This document shows, one piece after another, positions 43,326 through 51,587 of a stretch of DNA of 64,000 nucleotides. Made by a program: the position numbers and the translations under genes. The stretch is from Steroidobacter agaridevorans (GTDB lineage Bacteria > Pseudomonadota > Gammaproteobacteria > Steroidobacterales > Steroidobacteraceae): positions 123,972-187,971 of the forward strand of contig NZ_BLJO01000010.1 of the NCBI RefSeq assembly GCF_009932555.1, given 5' to 3'. The notes beneath the pieces are model-generated. The model searched no databases, was not told the origin of the DNA, and saw only the letters and a program-made list of their open reading frames with translations. Every line of letters starts with the position of its first letter. Position 1 is the stretch's first letter.

Positions 43326-44282
43326 TCAACGACGCAACGACACATCCGCCACCAGCGGCAGATGATCCGAGCCGAGCGCCGGCCCCAGCTTCGTGCTCAC
43401 CGCCCGCCAGTGACGCGACAGCAAACAGTGATCGATGCGTATGCCGACCGGCGCGAACTGCGACGGCCAGCTGCGAGACAGTCCGAAGCCGAGCGCGGCG
43501 TCGTGCAGCCCTGACTGTTCCAATGCATCGCTGAAGTATTCCGACCAGGGCGTCAGATTGAAATCGCCCGCGACCAGCAGCGGCCCTCGCTGCGCCTTGC
43601 TGAACGCGGCCAGCGAATTCAGCTCCTGATTGCGAAACGCCGAATTGCGCGGGCCCAGTGGCCAGTTCAGATGCACGCCGAGCACACTCACCGGCGTGCC
43701 CTGCCAATCCAGCATCAATCGCGCCGCGACCGCGCCACCCTGCGAGAGAGGCACCGACTCCGCGGAAATCACTGGCCATTTGGTGAACACCGCCGCGCCC
43801 ATGCGGCTGGGATCGATGTGATAGTGCGGATACGTGGGCAGCAGCGGCGCCAGCATCTCCACTTGCGGCGGCGTCAGCTCGAGCAGCACGACCGCATCCG
43901 CTTGTGACTTTTCGATGTACTCCGCGACCTGCGCCATGTCGGGATTACGGAACCAGACGTTGAAAGACAGCAGCCGGAATGTTTCCTCGCGCGTGGTCGC
44001 GACGGCGGTAGACACGGACTCGCTCGCGACATAGGGAAGTAGCGGCACGACGCTGACTCCGAAGCCCACCGCGGCCGCGACCGCAATTCCGAAACGTCGC
44101 AGCAGCATCAATAGGCAGGCCAACAATACGAACAGCGCCGCGTACTGCACTCGAAAATGAGCGAACAAGTCGAAGGGCCACGCGAACTGTCCCAGCAGCC
44201 CAGCCAGCAAACACAGCCAGACAGCGGCCGTGCCGAGGATCGCGAGTTTATTGGTGACGCGGAGGAGTGCTTGACGGAACAA
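43326..44282 (-). CDS. Endonuclease/exonuclease/phosphatase-family protein with membrane anchor
   Basis: The 318-residue protein has three N-terminal membrane helices (about 10-85), then an EEP domain with RLLSFNVWFRNPD, the catalytic LLELTPPQ region, VLGVHLNWPLGP, AGDFNLTPWS and the C-terminal GSDHLPLVADVS. It resembles YafD-like proteins of unknown substrate; the active site would face the periplasm. The start is a TTG (44280-44282) without a clear ribosome-binding site; no better codon is found before an upstream stop, so the true N-terminus is uncertain. Confidence 0.83.
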   Translation of the reverse strand: MFRQALLRVTNKLAILGTAAVWLCLLAGLLGQFAWPFDLFAHFRVQYAALFVLLACLLMLLRRFGIAVAAAVGFGVSVVPLLPYVASESVSTAVATTREETFRLLSFNVWFRNPDMAQVAEYIEKSQADAVVLLELTPPQVEMLAPLLPTYPHYHIDPSRMGAAVFTKWPVISAESVPLSQGGAVAARLMLDWQGTPVSVLGVHLNWPLGPRNSAFRNQELNSLAAFSKAQRGPLLVAGDFNLTPWSEYFSDALEQSGLHDAALGFGLSRSWPSQFAPVGIRIDHCLLSRHWRAVSTKLGPALGSDHLPLVADVSLRR

Positions 44283-44331
44283 TGCAATGAACCCGAAACG
44301 GCTGCCGGACAGCCGCAGATCGACGACTTTG

Positions 44332-44802
44332 TTACATCAATACTTTGGCTGTGGCGCGCGACGGCCCGGCCCGGCCCGTGGCGGTGGCGTAAAACAAATC
44401 CATCGTCCGAATCCCTTTCACACGCCGAGTGGAGCGCCGGACCTCGCGCAACAGCTTCAACAGCAATTGTTCGTTGGCGCGCCGGCCGCCGCTCGCGAAT
44501 TCCGAGGTGATGCCGATGTGTACGACCGTGACGTGCTCGATGTCCTGGCGCGCGTAGACGGCAACGCCCACGGGCCGACCGGTCTGCACATCGATGGCGA
44601 ACAACGACTGCACTTCCGGCAGGCCTTTCATATGTATCCGCAGCCGGTCGCGATCGGCGACGATCTCCGGCGCACCGAATTTCTCGATGGCGTCGGCAAT
44701 GCAGGCGCTGACCCGTTCCTGGCAGGCATTGAAGAACAGCAGCGCTTCCAGCGCCGCCTTTTGCGCAACGGGCACGTGCGATTTGAATTCTATTTTGCTC
44801 AT
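44332..44802 (-). CDS. Small hypothetical protein, possibly GNAT-like
   Basis: The product is 156 residues from ATG 44800-44802. I do not recognise the family with confidence. The segment RPVGVAVYARQDIEHVTVVHIGI followed by a Gly-rich turn (SEFASGGRRANEQLLLKLL) has the order of the acetyl-CoA-binding core of GNAT acetyltransferases. No signal peptide or membrane helix is seen. Upstream frame up to 45078 looks non-coding. It lies 49 bases after the start of the EEP gene on the same strand. Confidence 0.5.
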   Translation of the reverse strand: MSKIEFKSHVPVAQKAALEALLFFNACQERVSACIADAIEKFGAPEIVADRDRLRIHMKGLPEVQSLFAIDVQTGRPVGVAVYARQDIEHVTVVHIGITSEFASGGRRANEQLLLKLLREVRRSTRRVKGIRTMDLFYATATGRAGPSRATAKVLM

Positions 44803-45438
44803 GACCCTACGGCGTTCCTGATGAAAGGCGGCCCCTGCCTCGACCATTGGCTGAACAGGGGCGTTGCTCCATCGCGAGGAGCGCATCATGAGCGGCGGCC
44901 ACGGGCTTGTCGAGCATCCCCCGCTACTTACCGCGGTGCGTAACTGCTTGCAACGGCGTCGAAAACACCTGCTTGTCGCATAAACGCGCCATTGACTTGA
45001 CCCCACCCTCGCAGGCAAAACTGTCTGCTGCAGCGCCTTCGACAATGTATCGTCGGCGCGCTGTTGCAGTCCTGTCACATCAGCGGGCCGAGCCCTTGCC
45101 GCGAGCTTGGGAACGGCAACTAAGGCGGGCCCGGCAGCAGGTTTAAGCCTTTCCGGAAGCGAGACGAGCGCGATTCGCGCAGCCCCTTAATCGAAAGTGG
45201 GCGAAACTTTGAACTGGCGCATGTTTCCGCGATTAAAAAACGGGAACTGAGTCGAGCGACAGTCAAAGTGCTTATTGTCAGATTACATACTTGTTCATCA
45301 GGGAGCGGAAAGCCGCAGTCTGGGAAGACATCACTCCGCGAAATGCGGAGCTGAAGGGTGGGTTTTTCGCATATTCCGGCTTGCTTGATGGTAGGTCAGC
45401 GCGGTCGCTAGCCGCGCGGGCGACCAAGGGGAAGAGAC
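44803..45438. other. Long non-coding stretch before the kinase-TonB operon
   Basis: These 636 bases have no convincing gene; the small plus-strand frame at 44907-45146 is unsupported. The last 140 bases can fold: CTCCGC (45334-45339) pairs with GCGGAG (45345-45350), and GGTCGC (45403-45408) pairs with GCGACC (45420-45425) just before the ribosome-binding site AAGGGGAAGAG of the kinase gene. The second hairpin could affect translation. An AT-rich patch near 45270-45300 is a likely promoter region, but no clean -35/-10 pair was found. Confidence 0.5.
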
Positions 45439-47748
45439 ATGGGAATTCTTGATCTGGGTCGGTACAAGGGAATCGTATTCGCGATCACCGGGTTTCTGGT
45501 GTTCATGGCCATCATCATGGCGGTGAACCACGGCAAGGCCGGCCAGTTCTCGGACAACGTCGCGGGCGTGCGCTTCCTCGAAAACCGGGCGCAACAGCCT
45601 CATGCGGTCTACGACGCGGGCTTACAGCTGGCGCAGCGCCTGGAAAACGGCGAAAAGATCGACGACGCGCTGGAAGCCTTGCGCAAGGCGACCAACACGT
45701 TCGAGACCTCCCTGAGCGGCCTCGCCAATGGCGGCATGATTTCCGATAGCACCGGCGACATCGTGGTGTTGCCGGCCATGACCACCAAGGAAGCGGTCGT
45801 TCAGCTGCGCGAGGGCAGCAAGCTGTGGGACAGCTATCGGGTCAAGATCGACCCGGTCTTGCGCTTCTCGGGCTCGCCTTACGTCGCGACTCAGCCGGCA
45901 CCCGCCCCGGCGCCGGCCGCTACGAATGGCAAAAACGCCGCTGCCGTGGCGGCCCCGGCTCCCGCCGCTCCGACCGTGCAGCTCAGCCCCCGCGGCCGTC
46001 GTCTGCAAGCTGCTCTGAACGACCTGAACCAGTTCGGCGCCGCTGCCCATGGCCAGCTCGGCAAATTGCTGCTCGACATGTCGGCCCGCGTTGAAGCGGA
46101 CAGCCGCAAGCAGACCGACACGCTGCGTTACATCCAGATCGGCGGCATGGTCGCGGCCTTGTTGCTGCTCGGCGCGATCTTCCTGTTCTTCGCCCGCAAC
46201 CTGCGCAAGGAAGAGGCTTCCTCGAACCGGCAGCGCAAAGAAACGCAGGACATTCTGCGCACGGTGAACGAAGGTCTGTTCCTGCTGGACAAGGACCTGA
46301 AGCTCGGTAGCGAGCGCTCGATGGCGCTCAACGCCATCTTCCGGCGCGAAGACTTCCTGGACCTGACCTTCGACAAGCTGCTCAAGGACATCGTCCCGGA
46401 AAAGACCCTGCGCACGGCGATGGACTATGTCGCGCTGCTGTGGGGCGAGCGCGTCAACGAGAAGCTGGTCAAGACCATCAACCCGCTGAACGAAGTGGAA
46501 GTGCACTTCGACAACCCGGCCGGCGGCTTCGACACGCACTTCCTGGAATTCGACTTCAACCGCGTGAAATCCGAAGGCTCGCTGTCGCACCTGCTGGTGA
46601 CGGTGAACGACGTGACCAAGCGCGTGATGCTGTCGCGCGAGCTGCAGGAATCGCAGGAAAAGGCGCAGGCCCAGCTCGACCTGCTGTTGCGCATCCTGCA
46701 CGTGGAGCCGGACAGCCTGACCAGCTTCCTCACCGATGCCGACGTGTCGTTGAAGATGGTGAACTCCATCCTCAAGGAGCCGGCGCGCGAAGAATCGGCG
46801 TTCCGCGCCAAGATCGACGGCATCTACCGTCAAGTGCACGCGGTCAAGGGCGAAGCGGCGGCGCTCGGCCTCAAGACCGTCGAGCAGCGCGCCCACGCGT
46901 TCGAAGAATCCCTCAACGACCTCAAGGGCCGGCCGTCGCTGTCGGGCAGCGACTTCCTGCCATTGGTCGTGAAACTGGACGATCTGTTCAACCACCTCGC
47001 CCAGGTGCGCGAGATGTTGAGCCGACTGGTCGACCTGCACCACGCCATCGCCACCCGCCGCACCGCTGGCGGCGAAGTCGGGGCCGAAAAGGTGGATCAG
47101 TGGCTGGCCGGCCAGGATCAGACGCAGATCACCAAGGCCATCATCGCCCCGCCGGATCTCGGCGAGACCACCGGCGCCATCGGCGGTCTGGAACGCACGC
47201 TCGAGGACCTCGCGGCCCGTGTCGCCAGCAGCCAGGCCAAGCAGGTCAACCTGCGTTGCGCCGGCCTGGACGGCGTGCCCGAGGCTTATCGTCGCGCGGT
47301 CAAGGACATCACCATTCAGTTGGTCCGCAACGCGGTCGTGCATGGGATCGAAGAGCCGAGCGAGCGCACCAAGGTCAACAAGGCCGCGGCGGGCGCCCTG
47401 GCCGTGGAATTCACGCCTCGCGGCACCGATGGCTATGAGCTGATCGTGCAGGACGACGGCCGTGGCTTGCAGCTGGAGCGGATCAAGGAAGTCGCCGTGG
47501 AGCGCGGCCTGATCACCCCGGCCCAGGCTGCGATGCTCGACCCGCGCCAGACCATGGCGCTGATCTTCCGCCCCGGCTTCTCGACGGCGGATCGCGTGAC
47601 CACCGACGCCGGTCGCGGCGCCGGCATGGACCTGGTCCGCATCCTGGTCGCCGAGCTTGGCGGCCGCGTCGGCCTGGCCTCGGCCGGCGGCAAGTTCTCC
47701 AAGTTCAAGATCTGGCTGCCCGCAACGCAGAGCGCGGTGGCGGCCTGA
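45439..47748 (+). CDS. Membrane-bound CheA-like histidine kinase (Hpt plus HATPase)
   Basis: The 769-residue protein has two membrane helices (about 12-30 and 233-252) enclosing a 200-residue periplasmic sensor with a Pro/Ala linker. Cytoplasmic parts are a PAS-like region (about 265-395), an Hpt domain with His467 in QVHAVKGEAAALGL (HxxKG pattern), and a C-terminal CheA-type HATPase with LVRNAVVHGIEEP, VQDDGRGL and GRGAGMDLV. The CheW-like P5 domain of true CheA is absent, so it probably senses through its own periplasmic domain rather than through MCP arrays. First gene of a four-gene operon with CheY, CheX and a receiver-TonB fusion. Confidence 0.88.
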   Translation: MGILDLGRYKGIVFAITGFLVFMAIIMAVNHGKAGQFSDNVAGVRFLENRAQQPHAVYDAGLQLAQRLENGEKIDDALEALRKATNTFETSLSGLANGGMISDSTGDIVVLPAMTTKEAVVQLREGSKLWDSYRVKIDPVLRFSGSPYVATQPAPAPAPAATNGKNAAAVAAPAPAAPTVQLSPRGRRLQAALNDLNQFGAAAHGQLGKLLLDMSARVEADSRKQTDTLRYIQIGGMVAALLLLGAIFLFFARNLRKEEASSNRQRKETQDILRTVNEGLFLLDKDLKLGSERSMALNAIFRREDFLDLTFDKLLKDIVPEKTLRTAMDYVALLWGERVNEKLVKTINPLNEVEVHFDNPAGGFDTHFLEFDFNRVKSEGSLSHLLVTVNDVTKRVMLSRELQESQEKAQAQLDLLLRILHVEPDSLTSFLTDADVSLKMVNSILKEPAREESAFRAKIDGIYRQVHAVKGEAAALGLKTVEQRAHAFEESLNDLKGRPSLSGSDFLPLVVKLDDLFNHLAQVREMLSRLVDLHHAIATRRTAGGEVGAEKVDQWLAGQDQTQITKAIIAPPDLGETTGAIGGLERTLEDLAARVASSQAKQVNLRCAGLDGVPEAYRRAVKDITIQLVRNAVVHGIEEPSERTKVNKAAAGALAVEFTPRGTDGYELIVQDDGRGLQLERIKEVAVERGLITPAQAAMLDPRQTMALIFRPGFSTADRVTTDAGRGAGMDLVRILVAELGGRVGLASAGGKFSKFKIWLPATQSAVAA

Positions 47749-47812
47749 TCGCCCCTTATTTGACGGACCGAATTACTTCGCCTGGAAATATTGAAGACTA
47801 AGAGGGACTGTA

Positions 47813-48232
47813 ATGGCGAGCGCCAATGCCAAGGCTGAACCGTTGACGAACGGGAAGCTCAAGCTCATGATTTGTGACGATTCGAACATAATTCGCCGCA
47901 AGATCGAGCGAGAACTGCAGATCGAGCGTCTGCAAGTGATCGCCACCGCGGCGAACGGCAAGCAGGCCGTCGAGGCCTTCCGCAAGGAGCCGGCCGACGT
48001 CGTCACCATGGACATCACGATGCCCGAGATGGATGGCATCGAGTGCGTCGAGAACCTGGTGAAGATCAAGCCGGACGTTCTCATCCTGGTGATCTCGGCG
48101 CTTTCCGACAAGGCGACCGCCATAGAAGCTTTGAAGAAGGGCGCCAATGGCTTTCTTTGCAAACCATTCACAGATCGCCAGCTTACGGAAGCGCTGGAAG
48201 AGCTGTTGAGGGGCGCCGGCAATGATGACTAA
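47813..48232 (+). CDS. CheY-like response regulator
   Basis: The 139-residue protein is a receiver domain alone. The acidic pocket is Asp22/Asp23 (ICDDSN), the phosphorylated Asp67 (VVTMDITMPEMDG), Ser95 in place of the usual Thr (ISAL) and Lys117 (CKPF). With no output domain it is a diffusible phospho-carrier, presumably phosphorylated by the upstream kinase. A 64-base gap follows the kinase gene. Confidence 0.92.
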   Translation: MASANAKAEPLTNGKLKLMICDDSNIIRRKIERELQIERLQVIATAANGKQAVEAFRKEPADVVTMDITMPEMDGIECVENLVKIKPDVLILVISALSDKATAIEALKKGANGFLCKPFTDRQLTEALEELLRGAGNDD

Positions 48233-48671
48233 AGTTGAATTGGAAACGTTCGTCGAAGGAACGACGCACTACTTCGCGACCGCGGCCAACCAGCCCGCGT
48301 CGGTGGGCTCGCCTTATATCGTGCAGGAAGGCAGGCCGACCGTTCAGGAATTCACCGGACTGATCTCCATCGCCGGCAAGCGGCGTGGCATCGTCTATTT
48401 CACGGCTTCGCGCCCCATGCTCACGGTCATGCTGATGCGCATGGGCGAGACGGAATTGACCCAGGAAAACATGTGCGACCTGGTGGGCGAAGTCGCCAAC
48501 ACGATCTCCGGCAACGCGCGCCGGGATTTCGGCAAGGACTTCATGATCTCGGTGCCGACCGTGCTGGCCGGCGAGCCCGAGAAGATCGTCACTCCCGACA
48601 ACATCCGCTCCTTCGTCATTCCGATCAACTGGCGCAGTCATTCGGCGCAACTGGTCGTTTGTCTCGAATGA
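48222..48671 (+). CDS. CheX-like chemotaxis phosphatase
   Basis: The 149-residue protein matches the CheX branch of the CheC/CheX/FliY family. The catalytic ExxN motif is in LVGEVANTISGNARRDFG, the glutamate and asparagine that strip phosphate from CheY. It starts within the end of the regulator gene (11-base overlap), so the two are made together. Presence of a dedicated phosphatase indicates that fast turn-off of the signal matters. Confidence 0.88.
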   Translation: MMTKVELETFVEGTTHYFATAANQPASVGSPYIVQEGRPTVQEFTGLISIAGKRRGIVYFTASRPMLTVMLMRMGETELTQENMCDLVGEVANTISGNARRDFGKDFMISVPTVLAGEPEKIVTPDNIRSFVIPINWRSHSAQLVVCLE

Positions 48672-48692
48672 GAGGCATAAGCTGAGGATGAC

Positions 48693-50216
48693 GTGCCCAG
48701 TACGCGGCCCGATGATTTTCTCAACACGGTCCGCACCACTGCGGCGCGGCCGGGTCAGATCATTGATGTCGTCGTACTGACGTCGGACGCCGGTTTGCTC
48801 GAGGCCCTGCGAAGCTCCGCGGGGTCCGAGCACGCCCTCTGGGATGTTCCTTCCGCCGATGCCGCCGTCGACTATCTGGTCGGCGGCCGCTGCGACGTGC
48901 TGATCGTCGACCTGGGCTCGCTGCACGGCGATGTGACTTCGCTGCTGGAACGTTTGCAGGCGCAATTCCCCGAGCTGATCTTCATGGCCACCGGCCGGCG
49001 TGACGAGGAAGGCTCGATCGCGTCGTTGCTCAGCACCGGCCAGATCTATCGGTTCCTGCACAAGCCCATCTCACCGGGCCGCGCCTTTCAGTTTCTAAAC
49101 GCGGCCACGCGTCGTTATAACGAACTGGCCGATATACAGCCCGTCGCTTTGCAGACGGTGCGCGCGATCGCTCGCAAGCAGCCGTATCTCGGCAAAGCCA
49201 TCGCGGCCGGCGCCGGCGTGCTGGCGGCCATCGTGGTATTCGCTATCTGGTGGCACTCACGCGATCAGGGCTTGCCAGCGACGTTGCAGACCACGCAGGT
49301 CAGCGACGCACGCGTCGAAGATCAGGTGAAGTCGAAGCTGGGCAGCGCGCAGATCGCTTATCTCAGCGGCCGGCTCATCGATCCCCGCGGCGACAATGCG
49401 CTTCAATACTATCGAGACGTGCTGACGCTCGACGCGAACAACGCCGACGCTAAGGCCGGCACGCAGAAGGTCATCGACACGCTCGAACTAAGGGTTACCA
49501 AAGCGTTGGACGAACGAAACGCGCCACGCGTTGTGACCGCCTGGACAGCATTGCAGCGAGCCGCCCCGACTCATCCGCGTCTCGATGCTTTACGTGCGCA
49601 GTTGTTGGCGCTGTCCCGATCGACGCCGAAGCCTGCACAAGCCGTCGTTAGCGATACGCAGCCACAAGTTGCGGCTCAACCGACCGTCACTCCGGCAGTG
49701 CCCACTCCGGAGACGACTCCCACTGCCGAAGATGTTGCTGCGTCCGCCATCGCCGAGCAGGAACTCGCAGACGCCATCGCGCGCGAGCTTGCCGAGCAAG
49801 AAGCTGCAGCGAACGCGCCACCGGTCGAGCAGGTCGCCGAAACAATTGACGAACCAGCAGCAGCACCGGCTGCCGAGCCGCAAGAGCCGGCGCTTGCCGA
49901 ACAAGTTGAAGAAGTTCGCAACGAACAGCAGGAACCGGCGCAAGCCGCCTCGTTGAAACGCGTTCGCGAAGTGCCGCCGGTGTATCCGAGAGAAGCGCAG
50001 CGCTCAGGCACCGAAGGCTGGGTGCAGGTCGAGTTCACGATCGCGCCCGACGGCAGTACTCGAGATCTGCGGGTTCGCGACTCGGCGCCCGAGCAGGTAT
50101 TCGACAAAGCCGCGCTCGACTCCGTGAGCAAATGGCGTTTCGAGCCCATTCGCAAGAACGGCGCGCCGGTGGCCCAGCGCGCCGTGCTGCAAGTGAGATT
50201 CGTGCTGAATAACTAG
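48693..50216 (+). CDS. Receiver domain - membrane helix - TonB C-terminal fusion protein
   Basis: The product is 507 residues from GTG 48693 (GAGG six bases upstream). Residues about 24-140 form a receiver-like domain with Asp32, the likely phospho-acceptor Asp73 (DVLIVDLGS), Thr100 and Lys124 (FLHKPIS), so the main receiver positions are kept. One membrane helix spans about 166-187. The periplasmic part has a TPR-like helical stretch (about 205-310), a Pro/Ala/Glu-rich spacer and a TonB C-terminal domain (about 424-507, PPVYPREAQRSGTEGWVQVE). TonB proteins transmit proton-motive energy to outer-membrane receptors. Phospho-control of the fusion by the operon's kinase is inferred. No ExbB/ExbD is nearby. 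Confidence 0.87.
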   Translation: MPSTRPDDFLNTVRTTAARPGQIIDVVVLTSDAGLLEALRSSAGSEHALWDVPSADAAVDYLVGGRCDVLIVDLGSLHGDVTSLLERLQAQFPELIFMATGRRDEEGSIASLLSTGQIYRFLHKPISPGRAFQFLNAATRRYNELADIQPVALQTVRAIARKQPYLGKAIAAGAGVLAAIVVFAIWWHSRDQGLPATLQTTQVSDARVEDQVKSKLGSAQIAYLSGRLIDPRGDNALQYYRDVLTLDANNADAKAGTQKVIDTLELRVTKALDERNAPRVVTAWTALQRAAPTHPRLDALRAQLLALSRSTPKPAQAVVSDTQPQVAAQPTVTPAVPTPETTPTAEDVAASAIAEQELADAIARELAEQEAAANAPPVEQVAETIDEPAAAPAAEPQEPALAEQVEEVRNEQQEPAQAASLKRVREVPPVYPREAQRSGTEGWVQVEFTIAPDGSTRDLRVRDSAPEQVFDKAALDSVSKWRFEPIRKNGAPVAQRAVLQVRFVLNN

Positions 50217-51571
50217 CCGGCGACCCGCCGACCTTCCGGTGAATGCCCCGGAACCGCCGGCGCTGGGCTCTCGCCCTGCAGCTTCTCTTTATTCTCGAAG
50301 CTGCGACCCAGCAAGTAACCCAATACTCCCCACAGCGCCGCGACACCGGCGCCGAGCCAGGCCACGGCGGCGATACCGAAGCCCGCGCCCGCGACCCAGT
50401 TGTTCAACTGCGCAGACATCGCATCCGAGAGGCGATAGACCGGCACGTCGACGGTGTTCTTGGCCTTGTACTTCGTTTCCTTGTCCAGCGGGCTCCACAG
50501 CATTTCGCGGCCCGGCCGCACGAACGCATATTCCATCGCGCGCCGGCCGATCACGACCATCGTCAGCACCGCGAACGCGCCGGACATCGCCAGCCCCGCG
50601 AACGCAAACACCATGATCAGCGGCACGAAAGTAATCAGCGCCTTCACGCCGAACTTCTGCGCGATGCGTCCGGTCAGGAAGATCTGCGACAACACCGTCA
50701 ACGCCTGCACGATCCAGTCGAAGCGCGCGAAGATCTGAGTGCGGTTCTCGAGGCCGGGGAAATGCTCTTCGACCATTCGCAGCTGTTCGAAGTACAGCAA
50801 GGTGTTCACACAGGAAATGCCCACCACGAACAGCGCGATGCCCAGCACGTACGGCGAGCGCAGGATGATCAGCGCGCCGGCAAACGGATTGCCGCCGATG
50901 GGACGATCCTCGGCTTTGTTCGAGGCATCGGTGCGCGTCGACCAGACCCCGAGCAGGACGCGCTGACAGAAAATCGCGGCTACAAACAACGTCGCGCCGA
51001 AGAACAGCACGCCGCTGTTGCCGATATAAGGCACCGCGATGTCCGAGATGAACGGCCCGACCAGCGCGCCCGCACTTCCGCCCGCCGCGATGACGCCGAA
51101 CAGCCGCTTGGTCTGGCCGCGATCGAACAGCTCCAGCAGGAAACTCCAGAACACCGAGATCAGGAACAAGTTCACCACGCTGATGAACACGTAGAAGAAC
51201 TTGCCCGCGGTCATGTTGATCTCTTCACCGTGCAGCGCCAGCCCGGTGATCACCAGCACGAGTGCGACCAGGCCGTACATCCAGGGCAGGAACACGCTGC
51301 GACGGAAGCGCGCGACCACGGCGCCGTAGAGCGGAATGATCAGCACCGAAACGATGGACGTGACGATCCAGATATCGGCCAGCCTGTCGCGGCCGATGAT
51401 GGTGCCGATGGTCTCGCGCACCGGGCGCACCGAGAAATAACCGGCCCACATGAAAAAGAACAGCAGGAACGCGGCCGCCACCGCCCCGGTCTCCGCCGGT
51501 TGTATCGGTGCGAGGCGTGACAACAACCGGGCGAAAGGCGAAGGCGGAGCGTGCTGCGTGGGTGTATTCAT
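50213..51571 (-). CDS. NTP/NDP exchange transporter-like MFS protein
   Basis: The product is 452 residues from ATG 51569-51571, with about 12 membrane helices. The opening MWAGYFSVRPVRETIG and later FGVIAAGGSAGALVGP and RPGREMLWSPLDKETKYKAKN match the ADP/ATP carrier-like (TLC/MFS) family. Free-living relatives have unknown substrates; true nucleotide exchange is established only in intracellular bacteria and plastids. The stop overlaps that of the TonB-fusion gene on the other strand. It follows the M16 peptidase gene by 16 bases. Confidence 0.78.
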   Translation of the reverse strand: MNTPTQHAPPSPFARLLSRLAPIQPAETGAVAAAFLLFFFMWAGYFSVRPVRETIGTIIGRDRLADIWIVTSIVSVLIIPLYGAVVARFRRSVFLPWMYGLVALVLVITGLALHGEEINMTAGKFFYVFISVVNLFLISVFWSFLLELFDRGQTKRLFGVIAAGGSAGALVGPFISDIAVPYIGNSGVLFFGATLFVAAIFCQRVLLGVWSTRTDASNKAEDRPIGGNPFAGALIILRSPYVLGIALFVVGISCVNTLLYFEQLRMVEEHFPGLENRTQIFARFDWIVQALTVLSQIFLTGRIAQKFGVKALITFVPLIMVFAFAGLAMSGAFAVLTMVVIGRRAMEYAFVRPGREMLWSPLDKETKYKAKNTVDVPVYRLSDAMSAQLNNWVAGAGFGIAAVAWLGAGVAALWGVLGYLLGRSFENKEKLQGESPAPAVPGHSPEGRRVAG

Positions 51572-51587
51572 ATAGTGTCGTTCGACA

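Noticed and set aside
44907-45146. 79-codon plus-strand frame before the kinase operon
   Set aside because: Composition is Arg/Ala rich, with no ribosome-binding site or family resemblance.
45301-45438. A further c-di-GMP riboswitch in the kinase leader
   Set aside because: The hairpins lack the GACGCAAAGC core and the GGGTTGCC closing strand found in the three accepted aptamers.
45622-47343. 573-codon minus-strand frame across the kinase gene
   Set aside because: It is a shadow of a gene with clear Hpt and HATPase motifs.
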